DNA of 64,000 bases from Catenaria anguillulae PL171 (lineage: Eukaryota; Blastocladiomycota; Blastocladiomycetes; Blastocladiales; Catenariaceae): positions 1-64,000 of the forward strand of contig MCFL01000068.1 of assembly GCA_002102555.1 (NCBI GenBank), read 5' to 3'. The notes below the pieces were generated by a model. That model made no database searches, was not told the origin of the DNA, and worked only from the letters and a program-made list of their open reading frames with translations. Below are positions 13,463 through 24,470 of the stretch, one piece after another. Position 1 is the stretch's first letter. Every line of letters starts with the position of its first letter. The translations under genes and the position numbers were made by a program.

Positions 13463-16346
13463 ATGTCCGCGCCGGCCCCGCAAAAGTTCTCGCTCGGCCA
13501 GCAGTCGTACCAGACGGCCTCGTTTGTGCGCCGCCCCGGCTTTGGGTCGGTGGGCATGAAGATTGCCGTTGTTGCCAACCACTATGTCTTCAAGTCGCTC
13601 GGCAACGCAACCATTTACCATTACGATGTCACGAGTACGTTTCCGTTTGACTCGTTGGGTGTTGAGTATTGATCCATCCCACTCTCATCCACTCTCATCC
13701 ACCACCCACCACTGACTCCCTTATTACCAAACGGCACACCATCACAGCCGATCCCGAGCCCACCAAGAACCTTGCCCGCAAGGTGTGGGCCCGCTTCGAG
13801 GAGGACCACGCCTCGCGCCTCAAGATCACGTGCGGTTACGACGGCGTCAAGAATGTCTTCACCCCCAACAAGCTCCCCCAGGAGACCATGACCTTCACTG
13901 TCGTGTTGCCGCCGCCCGCCGACCGGCCCACGCGCCGCGACGGGTCGCCCAACACCAAGGAGTACAAGATGACATGGCGCCTTGTGGGCGAGCTGGCCAT
14001 GTCGGACCTCAACGCCTACCTCCAGGGCAAGACGGCCATCTCCAACAACATCATCACCTTGCACCAGGCCATTGACGTCATGTTCCGTCAAATGCCCACC
14101 CGCAACATGCTGCCCGCTGGCCGCTCCTTTTTTGACCCGGCCTTGCCCGCGACCAAGCTCTCTGGCGGTGTCGACTTGCTCTCTGGTGTCTTTTTGTCTG
14201 CCCGTATGGGTACCGGCCGCATGACGCTCAACGTTGACACGGCTTACACTGCCTTCTACCGCCCGATCAACGTGGTCGAGTTTTGCGCTCAAGTCCTTGG
14301 CCGCCCCGTCAACCAGCTCATGGGCCAAGAACTGACTCCCTCGGACCACAAGCGCATTGACAAGGCCCTCCGCATGGTTGCCGTGTCGACGTCGCATCGT
14401 CAGGGCAAGACACGCTACGGTATCCTCAAGTTGTCGCGCACGTCGGCCGACAAGTCCATGTTCACGCTCAACCCGCCCGCTGAGCAAGTTCAGGACGATG
14501 GCGGTGCTGGCCGTGGGCGTGGTGGTGACGCTCCGCGTGGTCGCGGTCGCGGTGGTGCCACGGCACAGCGTGGCCCCGCTGGCGCTGCCCCCGGTGGCCG
14601 TCAAGTGTCAGTCACCCAGTACTTTGCCGAAACGTACAACATGCAATTGCGCTTCAAGAACCTGCCCTGTCTCGTGGTTGGTTCCCAGCAAAAGCAAACC
14701 TTCTTGCCCATGGAAATTGCCACCATTGAGCCTGGACAAAAGTTCCGCGGCAAGTTGTCCGAGGACCAAACGTCGGAGGTGATCAAGATCGCCGCCAAGA
14801 AGCCCCTCGAGCGCAAGGACCAGATTGCCAAGCTCGTGTCGCGCCTTGCTCTTGACCAAGACCCGTACATCAAGTCGATTGGCATCTCTGTGGACCAAAA
14901 CCCCATGATGCTTGATGGTCGTATCTTGCCCACGCCCCAGCTCGATGTCGGTGGTCGCCCCATGGTGCCCCGTGACGGTGCCTGGAACTTTGCCGGTTTG
15001 GGCGTCAAGCAAGGTGCCCGTATCTCGTCGATTGGTGTGCTTTCGTTTGTCAACCCGCGCATGATGCCCGAGGGCCAAATTGCCGACATTCTCGAGGGCT
15101 TTTTCCAAGAGTCGTCGCGCATGGGCTTGCAGTACAACCCGGTCAAGAAGACGCGCGAGTCGTTCCCGATCCACATTGCTCAGCCCCGTCTTGAGGGCGT
15201 CGAGGCTGCTCTTCAGTCCTTGTGGAAGGCGACTGGTGACCAGTTCCAGGCCTACCCGGAATTGTTCATTGTGGTGCTCCCTCGTCGCGAGACTGCCCTT
15301 TACGCTGAAGTCAAGCGCATTGGTGAGACCGTGCTCGGTGTCCCGACTCAGTGCCTCGTCAAGAACAAGATTGAGCGCGCCAACCCGCAGTACTGGGCCA
15401 ACGTTGCCCTCAAGGTCAACACCAAGGTCAAGGGCCCCTCGTTCAACTTCCACCTCAAGCAGTCCAAGTTCTTGACCGAGCCCACCATGCTCATTGGTGC
15501 CGATGTGACGCATCCTGCCCCGGGCACCAACCAGGCCTCGATTGCTGCCATGGTCGGTTCCTTGGACCCCAACTGCCTCCGTTACCAGACCGTGGTCAAG
15601 ATGCAACCCCTGCGCCAAGAAGAAATTGTCGATGCCGGCGGCATGTTCCGTGACCTGCTCAAGCAATACCAAGCCTTCAACGGCCAGCGTCTGCCTAAGC
15701 GTGTCATTGTGTACCGTGATGGTGTCTCGGAGGGTCAGTTTGCGCTTGTGCGCGACGCCGAGGTGCAGGCCATGCGCAACGTGCTTGCTGAGCTTAACTC
15801 GTCCAACACCAAGCTCACGTTTGTGGTTGTGCAAAAGCGTCACCACACGCGTTTCTTTGCGTCCAACCCCCGTGACGTGGACCGCTCGGGCAACATCAAG
15901 GCTGGTCTCGTGATTGACAATGGCGTGACCAACCCGACCGATTTCGACTTTTTCCTCCAGTCGCAGGCCGGTTTGCAGGGCACCTCGCGCCCGACCCGCT
16001 ATGTCGTGTTGCACGACGAGATGAACTGGACCCCCGATGACTTGCAGCTCTTCACCTACCATCAGTGCTACACGTACGCACGTTGCACGCGGTCCGTGTC
16101 GGTTGCCCCCGCCGCTTACTATGCCCATTTGGCTTGTTTCCGTGCTCGCCATCACGTCAAGTTTGAGGGATCCGAGGCCTCGCTTGCCACCACGTCGTCC
16201 GAGGGTGTGCCGCAAGAAGTTGCGCCTCTCCACCCCAAGCTCGGCAACAGGTACGCAGAAGACGCTTCTCCTTTTCACTTGCATGACCGTGTCCACGATT
16301 CACTCACCCCTTGTCTTTCAATTTATTCAGTATGTACTTCATGTAA
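13463..16346 (+). CDS. Argonaute
   Basis: Small-RNA-guided slicer. Three exons, 13463-13634, 13748-16250 and 16331-16346 (introns 113 and 80 nt), give 896 residues. The last exon codes only the split Ser plus MYFM, the family's usual C-terminus. Domain order: N domain from RPGFGSVGMKIAVVANHY, linker, PAZ (about 260-400, with QYFAETYNMQLRFKNLPCL and TFLPMEIATIEPGQKF), MID, then PIWI. The slicer tetrad is present: D643 (GADVTHP), E683 (RQEEIV), D715 (YRDGVSEGQF) and H851 (AAYYAHL), with the same spacings between the first three as human AGO2. A Gly/Arg-rich segment (GRGRGGDAPRGRGRGG) interrupts PAZ at about residues 311-340. It should therefore be a cleavage-competent RNAi effector. It converges with the unknown gene at 17188. 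Confidence 0.97.
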
Positions 16347-16465
16347 GCCGATCATCAAGGGCCCGGATTTTTTTTTGCCGTCGGTTTCGCTCGCTTGCCG
16401 TGTATGCGTGACTTTTTGTGCGTGAGGATCACGCAAGCGAGCGTCGACGTGTACCGGGTACCCAT

Positions 16466-16533
16466 CACCAGCAACAGCAACAACAGCAGCAGCAGCAACA
16501 ACAACAGCACCAGCATCAACACCAGGCAAGCAG
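16466..16533 (+). repeat. CAG/CAA-rich microsatellite downstream of Argonaute
   Basis: Imperfect run of CAG and CAA triplets with a few CAC/CAT units, about 120 nt after the Argonaute stop. One frame would read poly-Gln/His, but that frame has no ATG upstream, so it most likely lies in the 3' untranslated region. Confidence 0.7.
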
Positions 16534-17187
16534 TATCGAGTCGTCGTCGTTCGGCACCAGTTTCAGCAGCAGCAGTACAACTAAATCCAACCCGCCCCCT
16601 TTGTTTGCTTTGTCTTTCATTTCCCTTCTTCTCCGTTACCCCCACCTCCTTCTCTGACTGTGTGCCCGCCGACCGCTCGTATTCTTCCTTGTTGTTTTTC
16701 TTTTTCTTGCTTTTCTCTTTATCTCTTTTTTTTGTGTGTGTCCTGCCCCCTCGTCCGCTTGCCTTGCCTTGCCCGTCACTCCTGGCCCCCTTCGTCGATG
16801 TTGGGTGCCTTGGGTCCACGTCAGTATTCGCTGGTGCAAGTCGTGTCGGGTATGTCGTTCATATCAATAATACATTTAATCATTTCTCATAAATACCTGG
16901 CTCGTCGCTATCATCACTGAGAAGTCAACGCCTCCAGCGGGGCCGGCGTCTGACCGATTTCGTGTTGCTTGTTGGCTGTATATACAGTCCATTTCATGGG
17001 GCAACAGGTCGTCGGAATATGGCAGTGGTATTGACACATGTAGCCAAATGAGAAGCGCATGGCAGGTACGGCCAAGTTCCCCTGTTACGGCGCCTCAGTC
17101 AGCCTTGCACTCATGTTCCCAACTGCCACATTCGTCACAAAATGTTGACGAGCATGACAGAAATACATAGACTCTGCAACAAATTAC

Positions 17188-17778
17188 TCATTGGTGAACC
17201 GATTCTGGCATCAATTCAAAGAAAAACTGATAAGCATTTGGCACCTCTTCGTGCTGCTTGATGTTGACTGCCCTTTGCTGACCCTTGTTATCCAACTCGT
17301 CCTTTTCCTCGGCTGTCAACTCGCCGTGCACGGGTCGAAATGGCATCCACAGAGAACACGACCGAGCCAGCTTTTCTGCCTTGAGGCACATCCACAGGTA
17401 CGTCCGCCGGCACGCCTCGAGCTTATTGTCTGCGGTGTGCTGTGACGGCACGCTGTTGGTCAAAGCGCCGAGCTTGAGAGAGGCGGGGCCAAAGGTGGGC
17501 CGGCCAACGGATTCGGCCGAGGTGAATGGAAGCTTAACGACCAGCGAGTCGTCAGTCCGCATGTCCGAGTCAAGGTGAATGGCGAGCAAGACGTGGATCA
17601 AATCCCCTTTCGGTTTGGCTGGATGTGCGTTGCTGGTCACTGGTGCGTAGAGCCATGCAACGATGCGGTTGGATGAGACAAATGCGAGGCAAGGGACGAG
17701 CAATGCCAGATGCGCGTGAATGTCGACGGGAATCGAGACCAGGTCTTGATGCGTCGTGAGTTCAATGGACGAGGTCAT
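17188..17778 (-). CDS. Unknown protein, copy 1 of a duplicated family
   Basis: Single-exon protein of 196 residues that I do not recognise. It aligns over its whole length with the 191-residue product at 25208-25783 on the other strand. Shared blocks are LTTHQD near the start, PVDIHAHL, LVPCLA, VKLPFTSAESVGRP, LKLGALTN, KLEACRRTY, WMCLKAEKL, CSLWMPF and a Lys/Glu-rich C-terminal region with EEKDELD. There is no signal peptide, membrane segment or obvious metal-binding motif. Similarity stops at the start codons, so the two promoters differ. Upstream frames extend the ORF, but the ATG at 17778 matches the start of copy 2 and is preferred. Probably a soluble intracellular protein; no function assigned. 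Confidence 0.75.
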   Translation of the reverse strand: MTSSIELTTHQDLVSIPVDIHAHLALLVPCLAFVSSNRIVAWLYAPVTSNAHPAKPKGDLIHVLLAIHLDSDMRTDDSLVVKLPFTSAESVGRPTFGPASLKLGALTNSVPSQHTADNKLEACRRTYLWMCLKAEKLARSCSLWMPFRPVHGELTAEEKDELDNKGQQRAVNIKQHEEVPNAYQFFFELMPESVHQ

Positions 17779-18383
17779 GGTGACTTGCAAGGTTTGATGT
17801 GACAAGTGGGCCCATTTGGTGGGAACCGTGACGTTGCTTCTGTGCCAGTCACAGGAGGTGGTGAGACTGTTCACAAGATCATGCGAGGGATCACACCTCA
17901 CTTTATTGTCAATCAGTCCATTCGATGAGAAGCATTGTCCGCAGCGATGGCCCACAAAGCTAGACCAGGTGACGAGCCGGGAGTTTTGCATTGTGCTTCT
18001 TGAAACGGGCTGGGAATACTGCGAGAACTGACAATGGAGCCACGGGATTGCGTACAAGCGCAAGAGCAAGCGTGCCAAGAAATCCAAGTACCTGGCTCTA
18101 TTCGTCGGCGTCGACATGACCTTCAGACGGAGTGTCCGAGACCGGCGGGGACTGCGGGGCTGGCAGAAGGAGAAAAATCTACTCGTCGGCCCTATCGTTG
18201 GAGCTCGGCATGGTATTTGTCCGTCGACCATAACTGGTTCGTGGTCAGCCTTATCTGGTCGTCTGGTGGGAAGTGGTCGCCAAGAACACGCACTGTTTGA
18301 AGCGCCGCAGTAAGTCATGCCGGAAAAAAAAAGTATATGAAGAAAATGAATGGTACAAAAAATACACCTGAGATCCCGCTGCC
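17779..18383. other. Intergenic, no gene recognised
   Basis: Separates the unknown copy-1 gene and RPF2, both on the minus strand. Frames here lack motifs. It should contain the copy-1 promoter and the 3' end of RPF2. Confidence 0.5.
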
Positions 18384-19622
18384 TCAATCCTGATCCATAG
18401 CATCCTCGCCTGCTGCGGCTGCACCCTCGTCCATTGCGGGATCCGCGACTGTCTTCTTCAATCCCTTCATCTTCCTGACCTGCACGCCCCTCAAATCCTG
18501 CTTTTGCATATGCAACTGACCAAACTTGTCGCCAAACACATCCGTCTCGACATTCTTTGTCTTCTTGGGCTTGATTTCCCTGGGCACCTTGGTTGCCTGC
18601 TTCCACAGCTCGGCCACGGGATCCTGGTGGCGCCGCGGGACCAAGTCCATGCGCGGGCCCATTTCCACCAGCTCAATGCGCGGCAGCTTTTGGCCCGACT
18701 TTTTCAAGTGCACCGTGTACACACGCAAGTGGATGGTACCGTTGAGGTGTGTGAGGGAGATGCAGTACTCGAGGCCGGCAAGGTTGACCTTGGACACTTC
18801 TTCGCCGCGGAAAAAGTCGAGAAACAGGTTGGACATGTTGCGGAGTTCGGTTGTGGATTCCCAGTCACCTTGAAACAGGATCGAGGGCTTCATGCCAATG
18901 GCGCATTTTGGCGTCTGGTTATGCCAATCAATGCACGCAAGCACAAGCACGAGAGAAGGGTGAGTTGGAGTGCGCTCTCAAGACAAGATGACACAGAGAC
19001 AAGTGCATTTTGAGAAACATACATCGAGGTCGTGGAGAGACACAAAGTTCTCAATGCCAAACTCGTACATGTCGAGCACTTGGTAATCAAACATGCGGAC
19101 AAACGTCAAGTCGTGCGGCCGCTTCTTGTTGTGTGTTCCCACCACCATGTGCGCAGCGTCGTTCTTCTGCGCGAAAAACTCGAGCGATTGAGTCGATTCG
19201 AATGGGTGAATGTCATTCTTTTTCGTGAATGAAACAGCATTGGGCTTCTTGAGGGAGTACTGTTGAAAAGAAATAAAAAATGCTGTGAGAAAAGGACGTC
19301 CCGACCTGAGAAAGAGGAGCTGAGCAATTCAGAAACGCACCAGATCAGCAAGTGCTTGGTTGACAATGGCCGAAGTGGTTGTGCCGCGAATGAGGATGGC
19401 CGTCTTGGGGTTCTCGACAACCTTCGGGGCACGGTTGTCGAGGAAACGCTTTGTGCGCGCGTTCTTGGCTTTGCTATGCGATTGGAATGTGAAGATTGCG
19501 TCGTCAGTTCCTGTTGGATGGAGGGTGGGAATGCGAGCCGCGGCGGGCGGCAGAGCACGTCGGCGAGTCGGGTGGCGTAGGGTGCTGGGTCGAGTTGCAG
19601 GTACATACACGGTGCGTAGCAT
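18384..19622 (-). CDS. RPF2: RPF2-like ribosome biogenesis factor (Brix domain)
   Basis: Nucleolar assembly factor that, with Rrs1, brings the 5S RNP into the pre-60S subunit. Four exons on the minus strand: 19609-19622 (14 nt), 19341-19473, 19023-19259 and 18384-18914, with introns of 135, 81 and 108 nt; 304 residues against 306 in human. The splices rebuild MLRTVKAKNARTKRFLDN, ADLYSLKKPN and SLHDLDTPKCAIGMKP. The Brix fold shows in VGTHNKKRPHDL, EFGIENFVSL, FFRGEEVSKVNLAGLEY and KKSGQKLPRIELVEMGP, and the C-terminus has the family tail GQLHMQKQDLRGVQVRKMKGLKK. The very short first exon was placed because it restores the conserved start. It is divergent from P5C dehydrogenase, with about 340 bp between start codons. 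Confidence 0.93.
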
Positions 19623-19964
19623 GGTGATGAGTGCGTGCAAAAGGTTCTGTATCGTCAATCCATGGATAGCGTTGAGATGTCACTTGCTTGACCCAAACCA
19701 CCAACTGCACCACGCACTCAACGTGACACTCGCTGAGAAATGCATTTCAAGTTCACTGGAGATCACATGATCCGTAGCCTGGTCCGCACGCTTGTGGCCA
19801 CGGCTGAACGGTCGGGTGGCCATGCACGGTGTTCCGATGCATGTGGCTTTGCAGTCCCCAGCGAGCACGTGACGATTCCGTGTTGGACCGCCGGCTGACT
19901 TCGAGATCGGTTTTTTTTTTGTTTGCGTCGTTGTCTCGCACCTCACCAACTCGATCTTGCAGCC

Positions 19965-21752
19965 ATGGTCCATGGTCCAGCTTTAGCACACACAAAACCC
20001 AGCGCGATCCCCACCTTCTCGACCGCTCCGAATCTCCTCTTTCCTCACGGAAGCTGCTACGTACGCTCGCTCGCTCGCACGACACGACCCCAACACGCAA
20101 AATTCTCCACAATGGCCAACCCACAACTCGGCATCTTCTCTGTCCCGGCTATCGAGAACGAGCCGCTCAAGGCGTATGCTCCCGGCTCAGCCGAGCGCAA
20201 GGCCCTGGAGGCCGCCCTCAAGGACATGGCCTCTGCGGCGCCCTACCACGTGCCCATTGTGATCAACGGCAAGCAAATCAAGACGGGCAAGGTTGCCCAA
20301 CAACTCAACCCTTCGGACAAGTCGGTGCTGTGCACATACGAGGAAGCCTCGCCTGCCCTGCTCCAGCAAGCCATTGACGGGGCCCTGGCCGCGCGTGCCC
20401 AATGGGAATCCATGCCGTTTGCCGACCGCGCAGCCATTTTCCTCAAGGCCGCCGACTTGCTCGCCCACAAGTACCGTTACAAGCTCATGGCCGCAACCAT
20501 GCTTGGTCAGGGCAAGAACGTGTGGCAAGCCGAGATTGACGCGGCGTGCGAGCTGGCCGACTTTTGGCGCTTCAACACCCAGTATGCGCAAGAGATTTAC
20601 TCGACGCAGCCCCCAAAGAATGCACCGGGCATTTGGAACCGTGTCGAGTACCGTGCCCTTGAGGGTTTCATTTTGGCCGTGTCGCCCTTCAACTTTACCG
20701 CCATTGGCGGCAACTTGGGGTCTGCCCCGGCACTCATGGGCAACGTGATTGTGTGGAAGCCCGCACCCGCGGCCATCTTGTCCAACTACATTGTGCTCGA
20801 GATCTTGCACGAGGCCGGTTTGCCTGCTGGCGTCATGCAGTTTGTTCCCGGAGATGCTGTCGAAATTGTGGGCCAGGCGCTCAAGCACCCAGACTTTGCC
20901 GGTCTCCACTTTACTGGCTCCACAGCCGTGTTCAAGAAGCTGTGGAAGGACATTGGCAACAACATTGAGGTGTACAAGAACTACCCGCGCATTGTGGGCG
21001 AGACGGGCGGCAAGAACATGCACATGGTGCACAAGTCAGCCAACCCGCACCAAGTTGTCTTGCAAACCGTCCGGTCGGCATTCGAGTACCAGGGCCAAAA
21101 GTGCTCTGCCTGCTCGCGCGCCTACATTCCCGACAACCTGTGGCCCGAGATCAAGGCCGGGCTCGTGCGCGAAGTCAACCGCATCAAGGTTGGGCCCGTG
21201 ACGGATTTCTCCAACTTTGTTGCCCCCGTCATCAACCAATTTGCCTTTGACAAGATCAAGGGGTTCATTGAGTACGCCAAGGCCGCGGCCGATGCCGAGA
21301 TTCTTGTTGGCGGCACGTACGACGACTCCAAGGGCTACTACATTCACCCGACCGTCATTGTCACGACCAACCCGCAGTTCAAGACGCTCACGGACGAAAT
21401 TTTCGGGCCCGTCGTGACCATTTACGTGTACAAGGCGGACGAGTTTGAGCAAACGCTCGAGCTGGCCGACAAGACGAGTCCCTATGCACTCACGTGCGCC
21501 TTGTTTGCTCAAGACCGCGCCGCCATTGTCAAGGGCGCCAATGCTCTGCGCAACGCCGGCGGTAACTTTTACATCAACGACAAGTCGACGGGTGCCGTTG
21601 TGGGCCAGCAGCCGTTTGGCGGTGCACGTGCGTCCGGTACCAACGACAAGGCCGGTGCTGCGGCCAACTTGTTGCGGTGGGTGAGTGCCAGGTCCATCAA
21701 GGAGAACTTCTTGCCCCTTGAGGATTTCTTGTACCCGTCTAACTTGCAGTAA
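19965..21752 (+). CDS. Delta-1-pyrroline-5-carboxylate dehydrogenase, mitochondrial
   Basis: Oxidises pyrroline-5-carboxylate (glutamate semialdehyde) to glutamate with NAD+, the second step of proline breakdown. Intronless, 595 residues. An Arg/Ser-rich presequence of roughly 50 residues (ending near HAKFSTM) fits mitochondrial matrix import. The ALDH4 body includes the NAD-binding PFNFTAIGGNLGSAPALMGN block, HFTGSTAVFK, the glutamate motif VGETGGKN, and the nucleophile Cys near residue 380 in GQKCSACSRAY, followed by EIFGPVVTIYVY and the PFGGARASGTNDKAG end motif. The ATG at 19965 is the first in the frame. It converges with the SWI3-type gene (285 bp between stops). Confidence 0.97.
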   Translation: MVHGPALAHTKPSAIPTFSTAPNLLFPHGSCYVRSLARTTRPQHAKFSTMANPQLGIFSVPAIENEPLKAYAPGSAERKALEAALKDMASAAPYHVPIVINGKQIKTGKVAQQLNPSDKSVLCTYEEASPALLQQAIDGALAARAQWESMPFADRAAIFLKAADLLAHKYRYKLMAATMLGQGKNVWQAEIDAACELADFWRFNTQYAQEIYSTQPPKNAPGIWNRVEYRALEGFILAVSPFNFTAIGGNLGSAPALMGNVIVWKPAPAAILSNYIVLEILHEAGLPAGVMQFVPGDAVEIVGQALKHPDFAGLHFTGSTAVFKKLWKDIGNNIEVYKNYPRIVGETGGKNMHMVHKSANPHQVVLQTVRSAFEYQGQKCSACSRAYIPDNLWPEIKAGLVREVNRIKVGPVTDFSNFVAPVINQFAFDKIKGFIEYAKAAADAEILVGGTYDDSKGYYIHPTVIVTTNPQFKTLTDEIFGPVVTIYVYKADEFEQTLELADKTSPYALTCALFAQDRAAIVKGANALRNAGGNFYINDKSTGAVVGQQPFGGARASGTNDKAGAAANLLRWVSARSIKENFLPLEDFLYPSNLQ

Positions 21753-22037
21753 GAAGTCGTCGCCGTTGTGCACTTTTTATTGGGTGTGACTTTAATCTTG
21801 CAGCTCCTCTCCCCGCAATGGAATCTTCCGTGTTGTCGTTGATTTCTGTCCGTGTCTGTGCACAATGTGATATTGATACAAACAAAGTGATCCTCTGACT
21901 TCTGTGAACTGGATCAATGATGGCCATGACTGCAATTATATATCATAGATTGAAAGCAAAAGAAAACAAGACAGAAAAACAAAATGCCTCAAATCAACTC
22001 ACCTGTCAATAACTTAATCACCACGCGACGTCCTTAC

Positions 22038-24239
22038 CTACAAACCCAAAAACGTAGCGGCAGCAGCGGTGGGACTTTCGGCCTCAACATGCTGCCTCTG
22101 CACGCCGTCCCACGCGCCCTCGACCCTGGCCGACCCTGGCGCCGTTGGTCTTGCCGCACTGGACGGACTCATGGCCAACTGCTCAACAGGCTTCTTGAGC
22201 GCCAGCCGATCCAAAAACACGCGCACCTTTTCGCGCTCGAGCGCACGGCGCTCAGCATCCAGCGCGGCCTCGATGCGATCGAGCGCCGCAAGCTTCAAGT
22301 CGACCTTGCGTGATTGCAAGTCCACAAGCTCACGGACACATTTGGCCATGGCCTGCTCTTCCTCACTGACGGCCATTTGGGCGCGCGCGGCAGTCAGCCC
22401 GACGGCCGTGGCCGCATGCACATCGAGGGCATGTGCCGCGTGGCCACCCACAAGCTCGCGCGCCTTGTCGGCCACGCCTGTGGCCACTTGCTTGTCGACT
22501 GCCTGCGCCAAAAACGCCACTAGCGTCAACACGGGATTGTCTGCCTCGGACATGGGCGGCCGATGAAACTGCAACCCGCCCAACTTGCTTGCCTCAACGC
22601 CCACATACGGGTCTTGAATGGGCAGCCGCAAAAATTGCAAAATGCACTGGTCGCGCGTCTTTGTGCCCACGTGTTGCGCAACGGCCGACCAGTCGTGATC
22701 ATACATTTCCACGCCCTCGAGCAACAAGAGTGTTTCGGGCTCGGTCCAAGTCGGGTTGGTCGTGTGGCCGGCGGCCGTGGCCGCCGCAGAGTGCACGTGA
22801 TGCGCCCCCGACACGCGCGCTTGCACATCGACCAGGCGCACAAAGTCGCCAGAGAAGAGGGTCGACGGGTACCGGCCATCCAGGTAGCATGGCTCGCAAA
22901 GGTGCATGGTGGGTGACGCACTCGATGCGTTGTGGTACCGGACTTGGGTGCAGTCGGCCTGGCACGTGTGACAGTGGTACGAGTGCGTCGTGGTCGTAGA
23001 TGTAGTGATGGGCGACCCGATCGAGTCGGCCGGGTCGTAGGCGTCCGAGCGCAGGGCCAGATTGGTGGTCCCGTTGGCGGAACCCGAGGCGGGAGCAGTC
23101 GAGGTGGTCGCAGTTGTTGGGGTGACGGTCGTGGTCGTGGTCGTTTGCGAAACGGTGGTGGTGGTCGTGGTTTGCGTCACGTTGGCTGTCGCAGGCGTGA
23201 CCCCGTTGGTGGCCGTGGACGACGGGGCGTGCTGGACTGCAGGAAGGAACGGCTGCAAGCCACGAGGCGTATCTGCAGTGACGCGGAAGTGTCCTGTAAA
23301 GGGTGGGACCAACGGGGCGGGTCGAGTGTCGGGGTCCACCTTTGAAGAAAGGCAAGAATCAGTCATACAACAATCGATTGGGCGTAGATGAACGCATTGC
23401 CGTACATGATAATTGATCAACCCCCATTGTTCCAGAAACGCATGCACACGCATCACTGCGCACACATCGCCCGCCAAGTTCCTCCTGCACGCCGTCAACG
23501 TCAAGTACTCGCTCGGGTTCAACCGGTAGGCGTTGATCATAAAGTCGCGATACTCCTTGTACACGGCAGGCGATTTGGACTTGTTTCGGCCGCTGAAAAA
23601 CTCGGGCAGCGCATCGCGTTCCACGTCGTGAATGGCCGTCATGTCAAACCAGGCAGAGTAGGAAGGGATGATGATTTCATGGGTTTGTTCGACGAGGTAC
23701 CGGCGAGCTTGCTCATCGAGCTTGGCGTAGCTCACGTCGATTTTCGATCCAATTGACTGCTTCTTGTTGCCCAGGGCGCCTGCAGACTGTTGCGGTTGTG
23801 GCGGCGGCGACGAAACGACAACGTCCATGAGCATCGAGTCGGTGTCTTGCTCGTCATTGTCGCCATGGCTGGCATGTGCATCGGTGTCGTTGCCATTGCT
23901 TGCGTCGTTAAGAGCGGGTTTTTCGGTGACATCGGCGGTGACGTCCTGATCTGCCACAGCCGTGGTTAGTGGCGCGGCGGCGGCGACTGGAGAGCGGGCA
24001 GGAGAGCGGGCAGGAGAGCGGGCAGGGGAGCGGGCAGGGGATCGCGCGGGAGAAGGCTGGCGAGCGGGCGACCGTGGCCGCTCCTCGAGCGGTTGCTGGT
24101 GAGCGGCGGGGGTGTCGGTTTGCTGGTTGTGGTGATCGTCGTGGTCGTGGGAGTGGTCCGCCATGGCAATGTCGCCGTCGGCATCGACCGCCGCCGAGTG
24201 GTGTGGGTTGCTCGAGTCGTCCAAGTGAGAGGGGTCCAT
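22038..24239 (-). CDS. SWI3/RSC8/SMARCC-type chromatin remodelling subunit
   Basis: Core scaffold subunit of SWI/SNF-family remodellers, nuclear. Two exons, 23406-24239 and 22038-23339. The 66-nt intron (GTACGG...TTCAAAG) is a multiple of three without stops, so the frame looks continuous; removing it restores GLINYHVDPDTRP inside the SWIRM domain. The spliced product has 711 residues. Order: acidic His/Ser-rich N-terminus, an RSPA repeat, SWIRM (about 185-300; PSYSAWFDMTAIHDVE, YLTLTACRRNLAGDVC), a Thr-rich linker, a ZZ-like zinc finger (CHTC, then CEPC), a SANT domain (TWTEPETLLLLEGVEMY), and a Glu/Arg-rich coiled C-terminus that pairs with other subunits. The ATG at 24239 is the first in frame. 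Confidence 0.95.
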   Translation of the reverse strand: MDPSHLDDSSNPHHSAAVDADGDIAMADHSHDHDDHHNQQTDTPAAHQQPLEERPRSPARQPSPARSPARSPARSPARSPARSPVAAAAPLTTAVADQDVTADVTEKPALNDASNGNDTDAHASHGDNDEQDTDSMLMDVVVSSPPPQPQQSAGALGNKKQSIGSKIDVSYAKLDEQARRYLVEQTHEIIIPSYSAWFDMTAIHDVERDALPEFFSGRNKSKSPAVYKEYRDFMINAYRLNPSEYLTLTACRRNLAGDVCAVMRVHAFLEQWGLINYHVRQCVHLRPIDCCMTDSCLSSKVDPDTRPAPLVPPFTGHFRVTADTPRGLQPFLPAVQHAPSSTATNGVTPATANVTQTTTTTTVSQTTTTTTVTPTTATTSTAPASGSANGTTNLALRSDAYDPADSIGSPITTSTTTTHSYHCHTCQADCTQVRYHNASSASPTMHLCEPCYLDGRYPSTLFSGDFVRLVDVQARVSGAHHVHSAAATAAGHTTNPTWTEPETLLLLEGVEMYDHDWSAVAQHVGTKTRDQCILQFLRLPIQDPYVGVEASKLGGLQFHRPPMSEADNPVLTLVAFLAQAVDKQVATGVADKARELVGGHAAHALDVHAATAVGLTAARAQMAVSEEEQAMAKCVRELVDLQSRKVDLKLAALDRIEAALDAERRALEREKVRVFLDRLALKKPVEQLAMSPSSAARPTAPGSARVEGAWDGVQRQHVEAESPTAAAATFLGL
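23991..24050 (-). repeat. 12-nt coding tandem repeat (RSPA)n
   Basis: Four to five copies of a 12-nt unit inside the SWI3-type gene encode a Ser-Pro-Ala-Arg repeat between residues of about 60 and 85. Ser-Pro units are potential proline-directed kinase sites. Confidence 0.8.
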
Positions 24240-24470
24240 GGTGCGTTGATTTCACAGAGTTTGTGTGCCGGACAATGCTCAAGATCAGTCCTGCGATACC
24301 ATCAATCAATAGGCGTGCTGCCATACGATACGGTATACTGTTTCCATAACGAAAGGCGGGTCGCCGATCATCCATCCTCACTCGAGTCGCCTCCCTCCCA
24401 AGTGAAAGGACATATTACATGAGTGAGGGAGAGTGTAAAGATTGTGTGTACAACGTCACAGCGAGTCAAG

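Noticed and set aside
14608-16296. 562-codon open frame antisense to Argonaute
   Set aside because: It mirrors the strong GC-ending codon bias of the Argonaute gene; its composition lacks any domain and its limits follow the sense gene. Similar antisense frames lie opposite GAPDH (43085-44005) and LeuRS (7525-8802).
16418-16657. Poly-Gln/His frame after Argonaute
   Set aside because: No ATG and no phase-compatible splice from Argonaute, whose proper C-terminus (MYFM) is already complete. Treated as a 3' untranslated microsatellite.
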